Made by a program: the position numbers and the translations under genes
DNA from: Porphyromonadaceae bacterium UBA4277
GTDB lineage: Bacteria; Bacteroidota; Bacteroidia; Bacteroidales; Muribaculaceae
Direction of reading: 5' to 3'
DNA: 35,819 nt
Assembly: GCA_002395965.1 (NCBI GenBank)
Contig: DGVT01000028.1
Span: 197 to 36,015 of the forward strand
Part shown: piece after piece, positions 1 through 9,045 of the stretch
How the letters are laid out: each line of letters starts with the position of its first letter
Numbering within the stretch: the stretch's first letter is position 1
The notes under the pieces: model-generated
What the model was told of the DNA's origin: nothing
Seen by the model: the letters and a program-made list of their open reading frames with translations, nothing else
Databases searched by the model: none

Positions 1-1831
1 GCGAGTCGGTGAGTGCATACATGCCGGTGGTCTTCTGTCCGTCAAACTGGAGCACGTAGCCGTTCTTCACGTACTGGTAGATGCCGTTCAGGTAGTTCAC
101 AGCCCACGTTTGGCTGGCCGGCGTGTTGAGCACGTCGATACCGAAGGCTATGTATGGGTGCGGATAGCCCAAGAGCGTGAGCAGGGTGGGAAGGATGTCG
201 ATTTGCTGTGCCACCTTGTCCTCCACTCCCGGCTGCACCATCTCGCCCGAAGGGTCGAATATCAGTATCGGCGAGGCAAAGCCACCCAGGTCGGTCTGAT
301 ACTCGGCATGGTCGCTCATGTTGGTATGGTCGCTGGTGAGGACGAAGATGGTGTTGGCATACCACGGCTGGCGGCTGGCCGACTCAAAGAAGCGGCGCAG
401 AGCCATGTCGGTGTAGCGCACACACTTGTGGATGGCAAGCGGTCCCTCGGCAAAGCGGTTCTTGTATTTCTCCGGTATCACAAACGGGTGATGCGACGAC
501 GCCGTGAACACTGCCGTCATGAAAGGCTCGCGCATCGCGCTCATCTGCGCGCAGTAGTATTGCAGGAATGGCTCGTCCCAAATGGCCCATGTGCCGTCAA
601 ACTCGCTACTGCCCCCGAAGCGGTCGTCGGCCTCAAACTCGCTGCGGCCATAATACTTGTCAAAGCCGGTGCTGCGGGCAAAGGCCTGAAATCCCATGCT
701 GCCGTTCTGTGCCCCGTGGAAAAACGCCGTGGCATACCCTTCGCGCCCCAGCAGCCGCGCCAGCCCGCTCACATGGTTCATCGATGCCGGAGTGAGAAAA
801 AACGGCTCTACAAACATCGGTATGCTCGACAATATCGACGGCATGCCGTCGATGCTCTTGCGGCCATTGCAATAGGTGTGAGTGAAAGTCAGGCTGCGCT
901 CCACCAGCGAGTCTAAGAATGGCGTGTAGCCTTTGTAGGTGCCGCCATCCAAGTCGCGGTTATAAGCCCCGAAATACTCTCGCCCCATGCTCTCCACAAT
1001 GAGTACCACCACATTCTTCTTAGTCATGGCCACACCGCCGGCCGGCTCATGCAGTGGGCTGTAAACCGATGCCATGAGCGCATGGTCGCTATAGTAGCCC
1101 GGCACCTTGAAAACGTTCTTTCCGGCTGTGCGCAGCAGCGAGAACGGCGTGTTCAGCACCAAGGCCGCGTCCATGGGACGGCTCACCCACTGATTGGCGT
1201 TGCTCACCGTGATGGGACGCACCGCCGCCGTGAAACCGCCGCGCATCCCCGCCACACACAGCGGCACGGCAACGAGCAGCGACAGCACCGTGGCGGCATA
1301 ATAGCTGCGACGACTTGCGGCACACTCGCGGCGCGGCATCACATACAGCTTCCACAACAACCACAGCACCACAACGCCCACTACTACCAGATACCAGTGA
1401 GTGAGAGTCTCATGCAGGATTATCGAGGCTATGTTGCTCTCGTTGCCAAACTCGCTCATCACCGTGGTTGTGGTGCGGCGCATGGTGAAGGGGAAATAGA
1501 CGCCGTCGGCCACATTTATCACAAATGCCACGCCGTTTATCACGACAAAAAGCCACTTCAACACGCGGTGATAACCCGGTGTCTCCTTGATGTGCAGCGG
1601 CAAGAGCATGAGCACAATCCACAGCACATTGGTATAGACTATGGCCGACGTGTCGAACTGAAAACTGCCCAGCAGCAGGTCGCTCACACTGCCCGACAAT
1701 GCCGGCGAGAGCAACGACCAGTTCAGACACAGATACACAACGCGGGCCAGGGCATAGGCCGCATAGGCAAGCACTAAGTTGAATATTACGGCACCCACAG
1801 GACCGAATGGCGACGATAATATCTTTTTCAT
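1..1831 (-). CDS. LTA synthase/phosphoethanolamine-transferase-type sulfatase-fold membrane protein, partial
   Basis: The reading frame opens with ATG at 1831 (MKKILSSPFGPVG...) and runs without a stop to the left edge, about 610 codons, so the C-terminus lies outside the window. I see four to five hydrophobic segments in the first ~190 residues, then an extracytoplasmic alkaline-phosphatase-superfamily domain. That domain has NVVVLIVESMGREY (metal-binding Glu near residue 280), GRKSIDGMPSILSSIP (nucleophile Ser/Thr region near residue 326) and LTSDHTNMSDH (metal-binding Asp-His near residue 500). This order is that of LtaS/OpgB/EptA-like enzymes, which move phosphoglycerol or phosphoethanolamine groups onto envelope glycans or lipids. 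The actual substrate in Bacteroidetes cannot be told from sequence. The gene reads away from the LRR gene at 2164 and shares a divergent spacer with it. Confidence 0.87.
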   Translation of the reverse strand, partial: MKKILSSPFGPVGAVIFNLVLAYAAYALARVVYLCLNWSLLSPALSGSVSDLLLGSFQFDTSAIVYTNVLWIVLMLLPLHIKETPGYHRVLKWLFVVINGVAFVINVADGVYFPFTMRRTTTTVMSEFGNESNIASIILHETLTHWYLVVVGVVVLWLLWKLYVMPRRECAASRRSYYAATVLSLLVAVPLCVAGMRGGFTAAVRPITVSNANQWVSRPMDAALVLNTPFSLLRTAGKNVFKVPGYYSDHALMASVYSPLHEPAGGVAMTKKNVVVLIVESMGREYFGAYNRDLDGGTYKGYTPFLDSLVERSLTFTHTYCNGRKSIDGMPSILSSIPMFVEPFFLTPASMNHVSGLARLLGREGYATAFFHGAQNGSMGFQAFARSTGFDKYYGRSEFEADDRFGGSSEFDGTWAIWDEPFLQYYCAQMSAMREPFMTAVFTASSHHPFVIPEKYKNRFAEGPLAIHKCVRYTDMALRRFFESASRQPWYANTIFVLTSDHTNMSDHAEYQTDLGGFASPILIFDPSGEMVQPGVEDKVAQQIDILPTLLTLLGYPHPYIAFGIDVLNTPASQTWAVNYLNGIYQYVKNGYVLQFDGQKTTGMYALTDS

Positions 1832-2163
1832 TATTAGCTCAAAAATAAAGTGCAAAATTACAAAAAATATAGAGATGCAGCATGCAAAAGCGCTCACCCC
1901 TCTAAAAAACGACGATAAGCAAAGCTGCCGGCATCAACAACCCAGCGAGGCCACCTTCGGGTGAATAATAATTCCAAAAAAATCAAAAATCCTCACTATT
2001 TATATATATTTATATATTTTTAACGCATGGGGGGGGGTAATTTGTGAATTTTTGTGTAAATTTGTAGCCGATGTGGTCTATTTTGTCTGAAACAAAAACT
2101 ATTTATCGACCCTCACGAATAATAATACTATACTAAACTATATATTAACCAACTAACAACGAA
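1832..2163. other. Divergent intergenic spacer upstream of LRR gene 1
   Basis: This spacer separates the sulfatase-like gene (minus) from the first LRR-dockerin gene (plus). I see no convincing gene in it. It is AT-rich, with a TATATA run near 1998-2018, then an uninterrupted tract of nine G (2029-2037) and a promoter-like -7 box at 2057-2064. The leader from there to the start codon is about 95 bases and rich in TAA/ACTA. Confidence 0.6.
2029..2064 (+). promoter_or_regulatory. Candidate promoter of LRR gene 1 with a G9 tract in the -33 position
   Basis: TAAATTTG at 2057-2064 fits the Bacteroidetes -7 consensus TAnnTTTG. The place where the -33 TTTG should lie, 19-21 bases upstream, is occupied by a run of nine G at 2029-2037 rather than a TTTG. 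Long homopolymers at promoter spacers are known to vary by slipped-strand mispairing in surface-protein genes of other bacteria. That this one does so is inference. Confidence 0.4.
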
Positions 2164-4827
2164 ATGATTATGAAAAAAAGACTACTACTAATGCTGACTG
2201 TCGTATTGACGGCTATCAGTGTGCAAGCAGCTAACCCCGAGATTAACGTTGCCGGCGTGGAAGTCAAGCCAAGCAACTACAGCCACATCTCCGGTGGTGA
2301 CATCAAGAGCGGCTATGGCGTGTATGACGAAAGCACAAACACCCTCACTCTCTACGACATCCAAATCACACGCACCGGTGGAAGCAACTATGGCATCCAC
2401 AACCGCAAATGTTCCAACCTGACCGTCATCTTCAGGGGCAGTGCCAATATCAAGACCGAAGGACCGGCATTTAAGCTTGAGCGAGGCACCACAATCAACA
2501 TGTACTCCGGCAGCAATGCCTCCGTTACATCAACCAAGAATTACGCCATGGATCTGGCTGCCTACTCCTATTACATCAAAGGTGCAGGCCAGCTGAGTCT
2601 CAGAACTTCTTCAAATAGCGACAAGGAGAGCATTCACGGCCAGGGTACAAGCTCAACCACAGTTTATTTCCAGGGGGCTAAGGTGGAGGCTTACTCGGCA
2701 CGAAGCAACGCCTTGAGCAATTTCAAAGCCAACTTTGAGAAAGGCTCCGACCTGACAATCACTTGCAACGACAACTACGCCAGCGTTTACAACGTGTCGA
2801 TGTCGTTCTACACCTCAGGTGGCACGGCACCGGCAGTTGTTGCGCCATTCAATGCCGATTATTCTAATAACACGATTAGCTACATCTACTCGTCGAATAC
2901 GCCTGTCAAGGATCAGGACATCTACATCAGCGACCAGTATGTAACAATCCTGAAACCGTCCTACTTCCCCGACGTCACATTCCGCAATTGGATATACGGA
3001 CAGAATGGACATAAATCATACCTGACGAGCAGCGATATTGCTAAAATCACCTCGCTCAACATGAGCAAAACCTCTTATCCTACCATGGGCGACATCGCCA
3101 ACCTGACCGGCATCAACTACTTGACCGAGCTCACAAGTCTGAATGTACAAGGGCACAAGAAACTGACGTCGATAAATATCAACAGCCTCGCTAAGTTAAA
3201 GACACTGAACGTTAATGAATGTGAACTGACGTCACTCAATGTCTCTAACAACACTCAGCTGGAATATCTATATGCCAATGCCAACAAGATTACAACAATG
3301 TCGAGTCTTGGACTAAACACGAGGCTGATAGAAGTTGACCTCTCCGGGTCTTTAAACGCATTCGGCACACTCTCCATTAATTCACTCAATTATCTGAAGT
3401 CGCTGAAATTACGCTATACACCCTTAACATCAGTAACCGTGACAAGCTGCCCACAGCTGACGTCGGTAGATTTGTATTTCGCCTGTTCAGCCTCATCACT
3501 GGCCGAAGTCAACATCTACAACAACAGCAATCTCACAAACCTCGAGGTGCATAATGCACATATAAAAACTCTTAACTGCAGAAATAACAAGCTCACATCG
3601 CTCAGAATGCCATGGGATAAAGATATTGAGGCTATATACTGCCAAAACAACCAGCTGACTTCGTTAACTATAAATTGGTTAGAGAAGCTAAAGACCATTT
3701 GGTGCAACGATAATAATCTCACATCCCTTACTATCGACAACACTGATGGGTTGCAAGAGCTGGACTGCAGCCACAACCAGCTCACTGCGTTGCCGTCGCT
3801 ACCTAATTCAATACAGACTCTTAAAGCAAATTACAACAAGTTCACGAGTGTGAACATCAATTCTCGCAGTGCACTCACCAGGCTGGAATTAATTGGTAAC
3901 ACCTCGTTGACAACAGTTAATTGCTACTCTAATTCTTTGACGACATTGTATTTAGCAGGTTGCACGGCGTTGACCGACTTAAACTGCCAGATTAATAAGC
4001 TCACGACTCAGGAATTTACTCTCGGTAACTGCAAAGCCTTAAAGAATCTGAATTGCCAGGGCAACATGCTCACAAGCATCAATCTAACAGACATGACTGC
4101 CTTGAAAACCCTCGATTGCAGCAATAACAAGCTCACATCGCTCACTATTCCAAATGCGCTTGAGATGCTCACGTGCCGTAACAACAGGTTCGGAAGTCTT
4201 ACAATCAACAACAAAATGAGCTTGAAGACCCTTGATGTGGCCAACAATACCTCACTCACCTATCTCAACGCACGCGACAACGCATTGGCTTCGGTCAACG
4301 TGACCGGATGCAGTGCCTTGAGTTTGCTATACTTGCAGCACAACAACCTCACCTCGCTCGACCTGACCGGATGCAATAAGCTGCATGACCTGTATATCAC
4401 CCGAAACCAGATTAAGGGCGACAAAATGACTGCACTCATCAACAGCCTGCGCAGCATACCTGAGTCGGAAACGACCGGCATGTTCGGCGTGCTCGCTGAA
4501 AATGGCGATACTCCCGAATATAACGAGATCACCGACGACCAGGTGACCGCCGCACGCGCCAAGCGCTGGAATCCACAGAAGGGTGTTATTAACAATGGCA
4601 GCACTACCTGGGTTGATATCGAGGTCGGCCAGGGTGGCATGCTCGGCGATGTGGACGGCAACGGAATGATCGATGTTGACGACGTGAATGCAGCCATCAA
4701 CCTCATCCTCAACTATTTCACCTACAAAGACTTGTACAAGTACCCCGCCAATGCCGACATGGACGGCAACACAATGATCGATGTAGACGATGTGAAGCTC
4801 ATGATCAACATCATTATCACTCAATAG
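2164..4827 (+). CDS. Secreted leucine-rich-repeat protein with C-terminal dockerin-like repeats (LRR gene 1)
   Basis: This is an 887-residue protein. The signal peptide is clear (MKKRLLLMLTVVLTAISVQA, preceded by MI if the first ATG is used; the ATG at 2170 is an equally good start). Residues ~25-260 form a Ser/Thr/Gly-rich region with short beta-strand repeats, possibly a beta-helix. From about residue 265 (FPDVTFRNWIYG) a linker leads into some 20 LRRs of the form LTSLxxxxxxxLxxLxCxxN. The C-terminus carries two EF-hand/dockerin-type loops, GDVDGNGMIDVDDVNAAIN and ADMDGNTMIDVDDV, and ends right after the second. No type IX sorting tail follows. Known dockerins bind cohesins and calcium; no cohesin is visible here. 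The last 627 bases are nearly identical to those of the next gene. A role in surface binding or adhesion is inference. Confidence 0.85.
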   Translation: MIMKKRLLLMLTVVLTAISVQAANPEINVAGVEVKPSNYSHISGGDIKSGYGVYDESTNTLTLYDIQITRTGGSNYGIHNRKCSNLTVIFRGSANIKTEGPAFKLERGTTINMYSGSNASVTSTKNYAMDLAAYSYYIKGAGQLSLRTSSNSDKESIHGQGTSSTTVYFQGAKVEAYSARSNALSNFKANFEKGSDLTITCNDNYASVYNVSMSFYTSGGTAPAVVAPFNADYSNNTISYIYSSNTPVKDQDIYISDQYVTILKPSYFPDVTFRNWIYGQNGHKSYLTSSDIAKITSLNMSKTSYPTMGDIANLTGINYLTELTSLNVQGHKKLTSININSLAKLKTLNVNECELTSLNVSNNTQLEYLYANANKITTMSSLGLNTRLIEVDLSGSLNAFGTLSINSLNYLKSLKLRYTPLTSVTVTSCPQLTSVDLYFACSASSLAEVNIYNNSNLTNLEVHNAHIKTLNCRNNKLTSLRMPWDKDIEAIYCQNNQLTSLTINWLEKLKTIWCNDNNLTSLTIDNTDGLQELDCSHNQLTALPSLPNSIQTLKANYNKFTSVNINSRSALTRLELIGNTSLTTVNCYSNSLTTLYLAGCTALTDLNCQINKLTTQEFTLGNCKALKNLNCQGNMLTSINLTDMTALKTLDCSNNKLTSLTIPNALEMLTCRNNRFGSLTINNKMSLKTLDVANNTSLTYLNARDNALASVNVTGCSALSLLYLQHNNLTSLDLTGCNKLHDLYITRNQIKGDKMTALINSLRSIPESETTGMFGVLAENGDTPEYNEITDDQVTAARAKRWNPQKGVINNGSTTWVDIEVGQGGMLGDVDGNGMIDVDDVNAAINLILNYFTYKDLYKYPANADMDGNTMIDVDDVKLMINIIITQ

Positions 4828-4832
4828 TTTTT

Positions 4833-4890
4833 TAGTAAACGAACTTTTAGTAAACGAGCAAACAAGTAAACAAGTAAACAAGTAAACAAG
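4833..4890 (+). repeat. Tandem octamer repeat (AAACAAGT/AAACGAGT)
   Basis: Directly after the stop codon of LRR gene 1 the sequence repeats an 8-base unit, AAACAAGT with A/G variation, about five times, and ends in CAAGCTGGCTGACGCC. The same unit and the same exit sequence recur after LRR gene 2 (about 8611-8650) and, on the opposite strand, at the right end of the window (about 35797-35819). Confidence 0.75.
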
Positions 4891-4920
4891 CTGGCTGACG
4901 CCGGTTTGGCTACAAGCTAC

Positions 4921-5031
4921 AAGCTACAAGTGGCTGACGCCGCCCAGTTACGGCACACCTGTAGCCCTCACGGGCTGGCGGATTACAAATCCGCAGGTTA
5001 CCTGGCGGCTGGATTACAAATCCAGCCGAAC
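4921..5031 (+). repeat. Truncated copy (A1) of the four-palindrome interspersed repeat
   Basis: This copy holds the right half of the element: GGCGGATT-aca-AATCCGC and then GGCTGGATT-aca-AATCCAGCC. The two left palindromes are missing; CCCAGTT runs straight into ACGGCACACC, which in a complete copy is about 55 bases further on. I read this as an internal deletion. Confidence 0.75.
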
Positions 5032-5098
5032 GAGGATAAACGAGTAAACGAGTAAACAAGCTGGCTGACGCCGGTTTAGTTACGAGCTACAAGCTACA

Positions 5099-5245
5099 AG
5101 TGACCCAGTTCTGGCGGATTTGTAATCCGCCAGGGCTTAACGGGGGATTTGCAATCCCCGTGCCGGCACGGCACACCGGTAGCCAGCCCGGGCTGGCGGA
5201 TTGCAAATCCGCAGGTTACCCGGCGGCTGGATTGCAAATCCAGCC
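5099..5245 (+). repeat. Complete copy (A2) of the four-palindrome interspersed repeat
   Basis: Four palindromes share the core GGATT-nnn-AATCC. P1 is at 5111-5133 (10-base arms CTGGCGGATT, perfect). P2 is at 5141-5160 (GGGGATT arms). P3 lies around 5193-5213 (GCGGATT arms). P4 is at 5225-5245 (9-base arms GGCTGGATT, perfect). GC-rich linkers (GCCGGCACGGCAC, CGGGCTGG) lie between them. Open frames across such units are by-products of the repeat, not genes. The stretch 4828-5308 contains only this element, the octamer repeats and the leader of LRR gene 2. Confidence 0.85.
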
Positions 5246-5308
5246 GAACCAGCAAATTCTGGCTCACCCTCTTTAAAATGAAATACTAACCATTAAATAC
5301 TCAACGCT

Positions 5309-8300
5309 ATGAAGAAATTATTACTCACGATGCTGATGGCTGCGGTGTCGGCTCTGAGCGTCAACGCCGCCACTAACTATCAAATCAACGTGGGTGGCGT
5401 GGAAGTCACCAGCGACAACGCCAGCTACATCACCGGCGGCGACATCAAGAGCGGCTATGGCGTGTATAACGCATCGACCAAGACTCTCACGCTCTATAAT
5501 ATCAACATCTCTCGCACCACTAGTGGTGACTATGCCCTTCACAACCGGGATTGTTTTAGTCTGACGGTGGAATTTGTGGGCACCTGCAATCTGTCGTCCA
5601 CCAAGGCTCGCGCCATCCGTTTCGAAGAGAATGGCAAGCTGAAAGCCACCAGCGGCAGCACGGTGAATGTTACCGGCAGTGATGACGGCGCCATCTATGT
5701 GCGCAATGAAAGTTCGCTTGAATTCTATGGACCTGGCACATTCAACATCAAATCCACAAGTAAAAAAGGTGCCATCCAGGGAAATAAAAGTGGTACCGGT
5801 GGCCCGATTGAAAGTGTGTCGTTTTATGATGATGTGAATGCTGTCATTGAAAGTCCCGAGAGTGCTCTGTATGACATTTGGAGCGTTTATTTCTATAAAT
5901 GCAATGTCACCCTGAAATCTACAAACAACAGCAATTACCCAGTGGTTCGTAATGTAGGAAAAATGTATTTTAAACAATCTGCTGCCATCTTGGCACCCTA
6001 TGGTGCTTACTTCAGCTCCAGTTCCGAATCGATTCTGTCATCGTCGGGGAGTAAAATCTATAATCAGGATATCCTCATCAGCAGCAACTATGTGGCTATC
6101 ATCAATTCCACCAACTTCCCCGATGCCAACTTCCGCCAGTGGATGCTCAATGCCTATCCCAAGGGTTACATCGACCAAAGTGATGTGAACAATCGCAGCT
6201 CAATCGACGTGAGCGGCAAGAGTATCAGCAACCTAACCGGTGTGTCTTACTTCAGCAAACTCACATCACTGAATTGCTCCAACAACTACCTGCTTTCGCC
6301 GCTTCCCACACTGCCCAGTACGCTGCAGACGCTGAATTGCAGTAGTAACGGCTTCTCTCAGCTTGACGCGAGCGCACTGAAAAAGCTCAAGACTCTCGAC
6401 TGCAGTAAAAACACAATCACCTCGATTACGCTACCCTCGTCGATAGAGACGCTCAACATCTCGTACAACACTAAATTCACGACATTCTCAATGGTGAACG
6501 AAAGCGCACTGAAAAGTCTGGACTTTACCGGTTGCACTGGTTTGAAGACATTGAGCGTGTACAATAACAGCCAATTGTACTCACTCACTACACGCAACTG
6601 CACCGCACTGACCACGCTGAACTGCTACAGCAACGCGCTGACCTCGCTTTATGTGAGCGGCTGCTCGGCATTGACCACAATCGACTGTCATAGCAACAAT
6701 CTCACCTCAATCTCCGACCTGCCCAACTCGCTGCAGACCCTCGACTGCTCGGCCAACAAGTTCTCGGGAACGTTCAACTTGTCAGGCCGCAGTTCGCTTA
6801 AATCGCTCAAAATCAACGACAACACAAGCCTCACTACACTCAACTGCTATAACAACTCCCTGACTACGCTAGGCATGAACGGCTGCACATCACTGACCAC
6901 AGTCGACTGCCACGGCAACCAACTCTACGCAATCAGCCTGCCAACGTCTGTTCAGACATTGAACTGCTCAAACAATAAATTCAGTGGATACTTCGACCTC
7001 AGAAATCGAAGTGCGCTAAAATCGCTTGACGTGAGCAACAACACGGGCATTACCGGCATATGGTGCAGCAACAATGCCCTTACAAGTCTCAGCGTTACAG
7101 GCTGCACGGCACTGACTATACTCTACTGCTCTGACAACCGGCTCACATCGTTGCCGTCGTTACCCAACACGCTCACCACACTCTATTGCGACAACAACCA
7201 GCTCACATCGCTGCCCACGCTGCCCAACGGCATAGAGACCATTTCAGCGCAGAACAACAAACTCACGAGTGTGAACACGCTCGACTTCACCAAACTGAAA
7301 ACGCTCGACCTGAGGTACAACAGCTCGCTCACCTCGGTAGGTGTTTCGCGCAACTATTCCCTCACAAGCCTGAGCCTGTCGGGCTGCACGTCGTTGACGA
7401 GCCTCACAATGCAGAACCTGAGCAGTTTCAACTTCGCCGGCTTCTCGGTCCCGAGCAGCGTGACCAACTGGGACTGCGGCTTCAACAACCTCACCTCGCT
7501 GCCCGCGCTGCCCAGCGGACTGAAAACGCTGTGTTGCTACCACAACAAACTCACCTCGCTGCCAACGCTGCCCAGCAGTCTTGAGAGACTGGAGTGTAAC
7601 GACAACCAGTTCACAACGTTGGTGGTGACCAACCTGAAGAACCTGGCAACGCTCCGGGCCGAGAACAACCCCAACCTCCACACGCTCAACTGCAGCAACA
7701 ATGCCCTGACGAGCCTCAATGTGTCGAACAACACGGCACTGACATCTCTTGATTGCGGCAATAACCAGTTAACCTCACTGCCGTCGCTGCCATCTTCGCT
7801 TAAATACCTTATTGCTAATAGCAACAAACTCACCTCGCTGCCAACGCTGCCCAGTTCGCTCACGACACTTGAATGTAATGCAAACCAGCTCACCTCGCTG
7901 CCAACACTGCCATCATCGATTGAAGGCCTTGATGTTAGCAAAAACAAATTCACATCTCTTACAATCAACAACAAACTGAGCTTGAAGACCCTTGATGTGG
8001 CCAACAATACCTCACTCACCACTCTCAACGCACGCGACAACGCATTAACTTCGGTCAACGTGACCGGATGCAGTGCCTTGAGTTTGCTATACTTGCAGCA
8101 CAACAACCTCACCTCGCTCGACCTGACCGGTTGCAATAAGCTGCATGACCTGTATATCACCCGAAACCAGATTAAGGGCGACAAAATGACTGCACTCATC
8201 AACAGCCTGCGCAGCATACCTGAGTCGGAAACGACCGGCATGTTCGGCGTGCTCGCTGAAAATGGCGCTACTCCCGAATATAACGAGATCACCGACGACC

Positions 8301-8587
8301 AGGTGACCGCCGCACGCGCCAAGCGCTGGAAAGCACAGAAGGGTGTTATTAACAATGGCAGCACTACCTGGGTTGATATCGAGGTCAGCCAGGGTGGCAT
8401 GCTCGGCGATGTGGACGGCAACGGAATGGTCGATGTGGACGACGTGAATGCAGCCATCAACCTCATCCTCAACTATGCCGCCTACAAAGACCAGTACAAG
8501 TACCCCGCCAATGCCGACATGGACGGCAACACAATGGTCGATGTGGACGATGTGAACCTCATGATCAACATCATTCTCACTCAGTAG
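5309..8587 (+). CDS. Secreted leucine-rich-repeat protein with C-terminal dockerin-like repeats (LRR gene 2)
   Basis: This is a 1092-residue paralogue of the gene at 2164. It has a signal peptide (MKKLLLTMLMAAVSALSVNA), a related N-terminal region with the conserved block GGDIKSGYGVY, the linker NFPDANFRQWML near residue 275, about 30 LRRs, and two dockerin-like loops (GDVDGNGMVDVDDVNAAIN; ADMDGNTMVDVDDVN). Many repeats here are of the short LPx type (LTSLPTLPSSLxxLxCxxN, about 20-21 residues), the pattern known from YopM/IpaH-class LRRs. The last 627 bases almost match gene 1, while the repeat tract is longer and divergent. That suggests tandem duplication followed by repeat expansion in the middle and homogenisation at the end. 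Surface or secreted location follows from the signal peptide; the ligand is unknown. Confidence 0.87.
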   Translation: MKKLLLTMLMAAVSALSVNAATNYQINVGGVEVTSDNASYITGGDIKSGYGVYNASTKTLTLYNINISRTTSGDYALHNRDCFSLTVEFVGTCNLSSTKARAIRFEENGKLKATSGSTVNVTGSDDGAIYVRNESSLEFYGPGTFNIKSTSKKGAIQGNKSGTGGPIESVSFYDDVNAVIESPESALYDIWSVYFYKCNVTLKSTNNSNYPVVRNVGKMYFKQSAAILAPYGAYFSSSSESILSSSGSKIYNQDILISSNYVAIINSTNFPDANFRQWMLNAYPKGYIDQSDVNNRSSIDVSGKSISNLTGVSYFSKLTSLNCSNNYLLSPLPTLPSTLQTLNCSSNGFSQLDASALKKLKTLDCSKNTITSITLPSSIETLNISYNTKFTTFSMVNESALKSLDFTGCTGLKTLSVYNNSQLYSLTTRNCTALTTLNCYSNALTSLYVSGCSALTTIDCHSNNLTSISDLPNSLQTLDCSANKFSGTFNLSGRSSLKSLKINDNTSLTTLNCYNNSLTTLGMNGCTSLTTVDCHGNQLYAISLPTSVQTLNCSNNKFSGYFDLRNRSALKSLDVSNNTGITGIWCSNNALTSLSVTGCTALTILYCSDNRLTSLPSLPNTLTTLYCDNNQLTSLPTLPNGIETISAQNNKLTSVNTLDFTKLKTLDLRYNSSLTSVGVSRNYSLTSLSLSGCTSLTSLTMQNLSSFNFAGFSVPSSVTNWDCGFNNLTSLPALPSGLKTLCCYHNKLTSLPTLPSSLERLECNDNQFTTLVVTNLKNLATLRAENNPNLHTLNCSNNALTSLNVSNNTALTSLDCGNNQLTSLPSLPSSLKYLIANSNKLTSLPTLPSSLTTLECNANQLTSLPTLPSSIEGLDVSKNKFTSLTINNKLSLKTLDVANNTSLTTLNARDNALTSVNVTGCSALSLLYLQHNNLTSLDLTGCNKLHDLYITRNQIKGDKMTALINSLRSIPESETTGMFGVLAENGATPEYNEITDDQVTAARAKRWKAQKGVINNGSTTWVDIEVSQGGMLGDVDGNGMVDVDDVNAAINLILNYAAYKDQYKYPANADMDGNTMVDVDDVNLMINIILTQ

Positions 8588-8650
8588 TTTTTTAAGTTTT
8601 TTAAGTTTTTTAGTAAACAAGTAAACGAGTAAACGAGTAAACAAGCAGGC
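8588..8650 (+). repeat. T-rich and AAACAAGT/AAACGAGT tandem repeats after LRR gene 2
   Basis: Three repeats of TTTTTTAAG/TTTTTTAGT are followed by the same AAAC(A/G)AGT octamers seen after LRR gene 1, again ending in a GCTGACGCC motif. Same order and position as after the first gene, so the tail appears to have been copied with the gene. Confidence 0.7.
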
Positions 8651-8694
8651 TGACGCCGGTTTAGCTATAAGCTACGAGCTACAAGTGGCTGACG

Positions 8695-8759
8695 CCGCCC
8701 AGTTCTGGCGGATTACAAATCCACAGGTTACCTGGCGGCTGGATTGCAAATCCAGCCGA
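8695..8759 (+). repeat. Truncated copy (B1) of the four-palindrome interspersed repeat
   Basis: CCCAGTTCTGGCGGATTACAAATCC... runs directly into AGGTTACCTGGCGGCTGG and the final palindrome with arms GGCTGGATT. The left and right halves are fused and the two central palindromes are lost. The deletion differs from that in A1. Confidence 0.7.
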
Positions 8760-8825
8760 ACAAGGAAACGAGTAAACAAGCTGGCTGACGCCTGTTTGGC
8801 TACAAGTAAACGAGCTACAAGTGGC

Positions 8826-8966
8826 CCAGTTCTGGCGGATTTGTAATCCGCCAGGGCTTAACGGGGGATTTGCAATCCCCGTGCCGGCACGGCACACCTG
8901 TAGCCCTCACGGGCTGGCGGATTGCAAATCCGCAGGTTACCAGGCGGCTGGATTGCAAATCCAGCC
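8826..8966 (+). repeat. Complete copy (B2) of the four-palindrome interspersed repeat
   Basis: All four palindromes are present in the same order as in A2: P1 at 8832-8854, P2 around 8862-8880, P3 around 8914-8934, P4 at 8946-8966. The sequence is almost the same as A2, so each LRR gene is followed by a truncated and then a full copy. The apparent small proteins read from here on both strands (peptides like ICNPPGLNGGFAIP) are repeat-derived. Confidence 0.85.
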
Positions 8967-9004
8967 GAACAAGGAAATCCAGCCGAGCGAGGATTATGAA
9001 TTAA

Positions 9005-9045
9005 GATAAGCCGTTAAGTAGTGCCAAGCATTGCTTGGTAACTAC
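9005..9045. repeat. Copy of the CCAAGCA interspersed hairpin repeat
   Basis: CCAAGCATTGCTTGG (9024-9038) is a hairpin with 7-base arms, flanked by AGTAGTG. The block AAGCCGTTAAGTAGTGCCAAGCATTG matches, on the opposite strand, the blocks near 30130-30160 and 35722-35757. It is a dispersed intergenic repeat, not a gene. Confidence 0.65.

Noticed and set aside
110..916. Long plus-strand frames opposite the sulfatase-like gene (also 1049-1777)
   Set aside because: They are antisense to a frame with clear family motifs and membrane segments, and their own products are rich in Arg, His and Gln with no recognisable domain.
4828..5308. A CRISPR array in the repeat-rich spacers after the LRR genes
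   Set aside because: There are no regularly spaced identical repeats with unique spacers and no cas genes; the repeats are palindromic blocks and octamers.
2164..8587. Cellulosome-type gene cluster suggested by the dockerin-like ends
   Set aside because: No cohesin, scaffoldin or glycoside hydrolase is in the window; only the modules themselves can be claimed.
8821..9009. Small open frames across the palindromic repeats (peptides like ICNPPGLNGGFAIP), also at 8679-8897, 31975-32541, 32040-32270 and 32201-32545
   Set aside because: They are open on both strands at once, follow the repeat periodicity, lack any start context and are shared by all repeat copies, so they are by-products of the DNA repeat.
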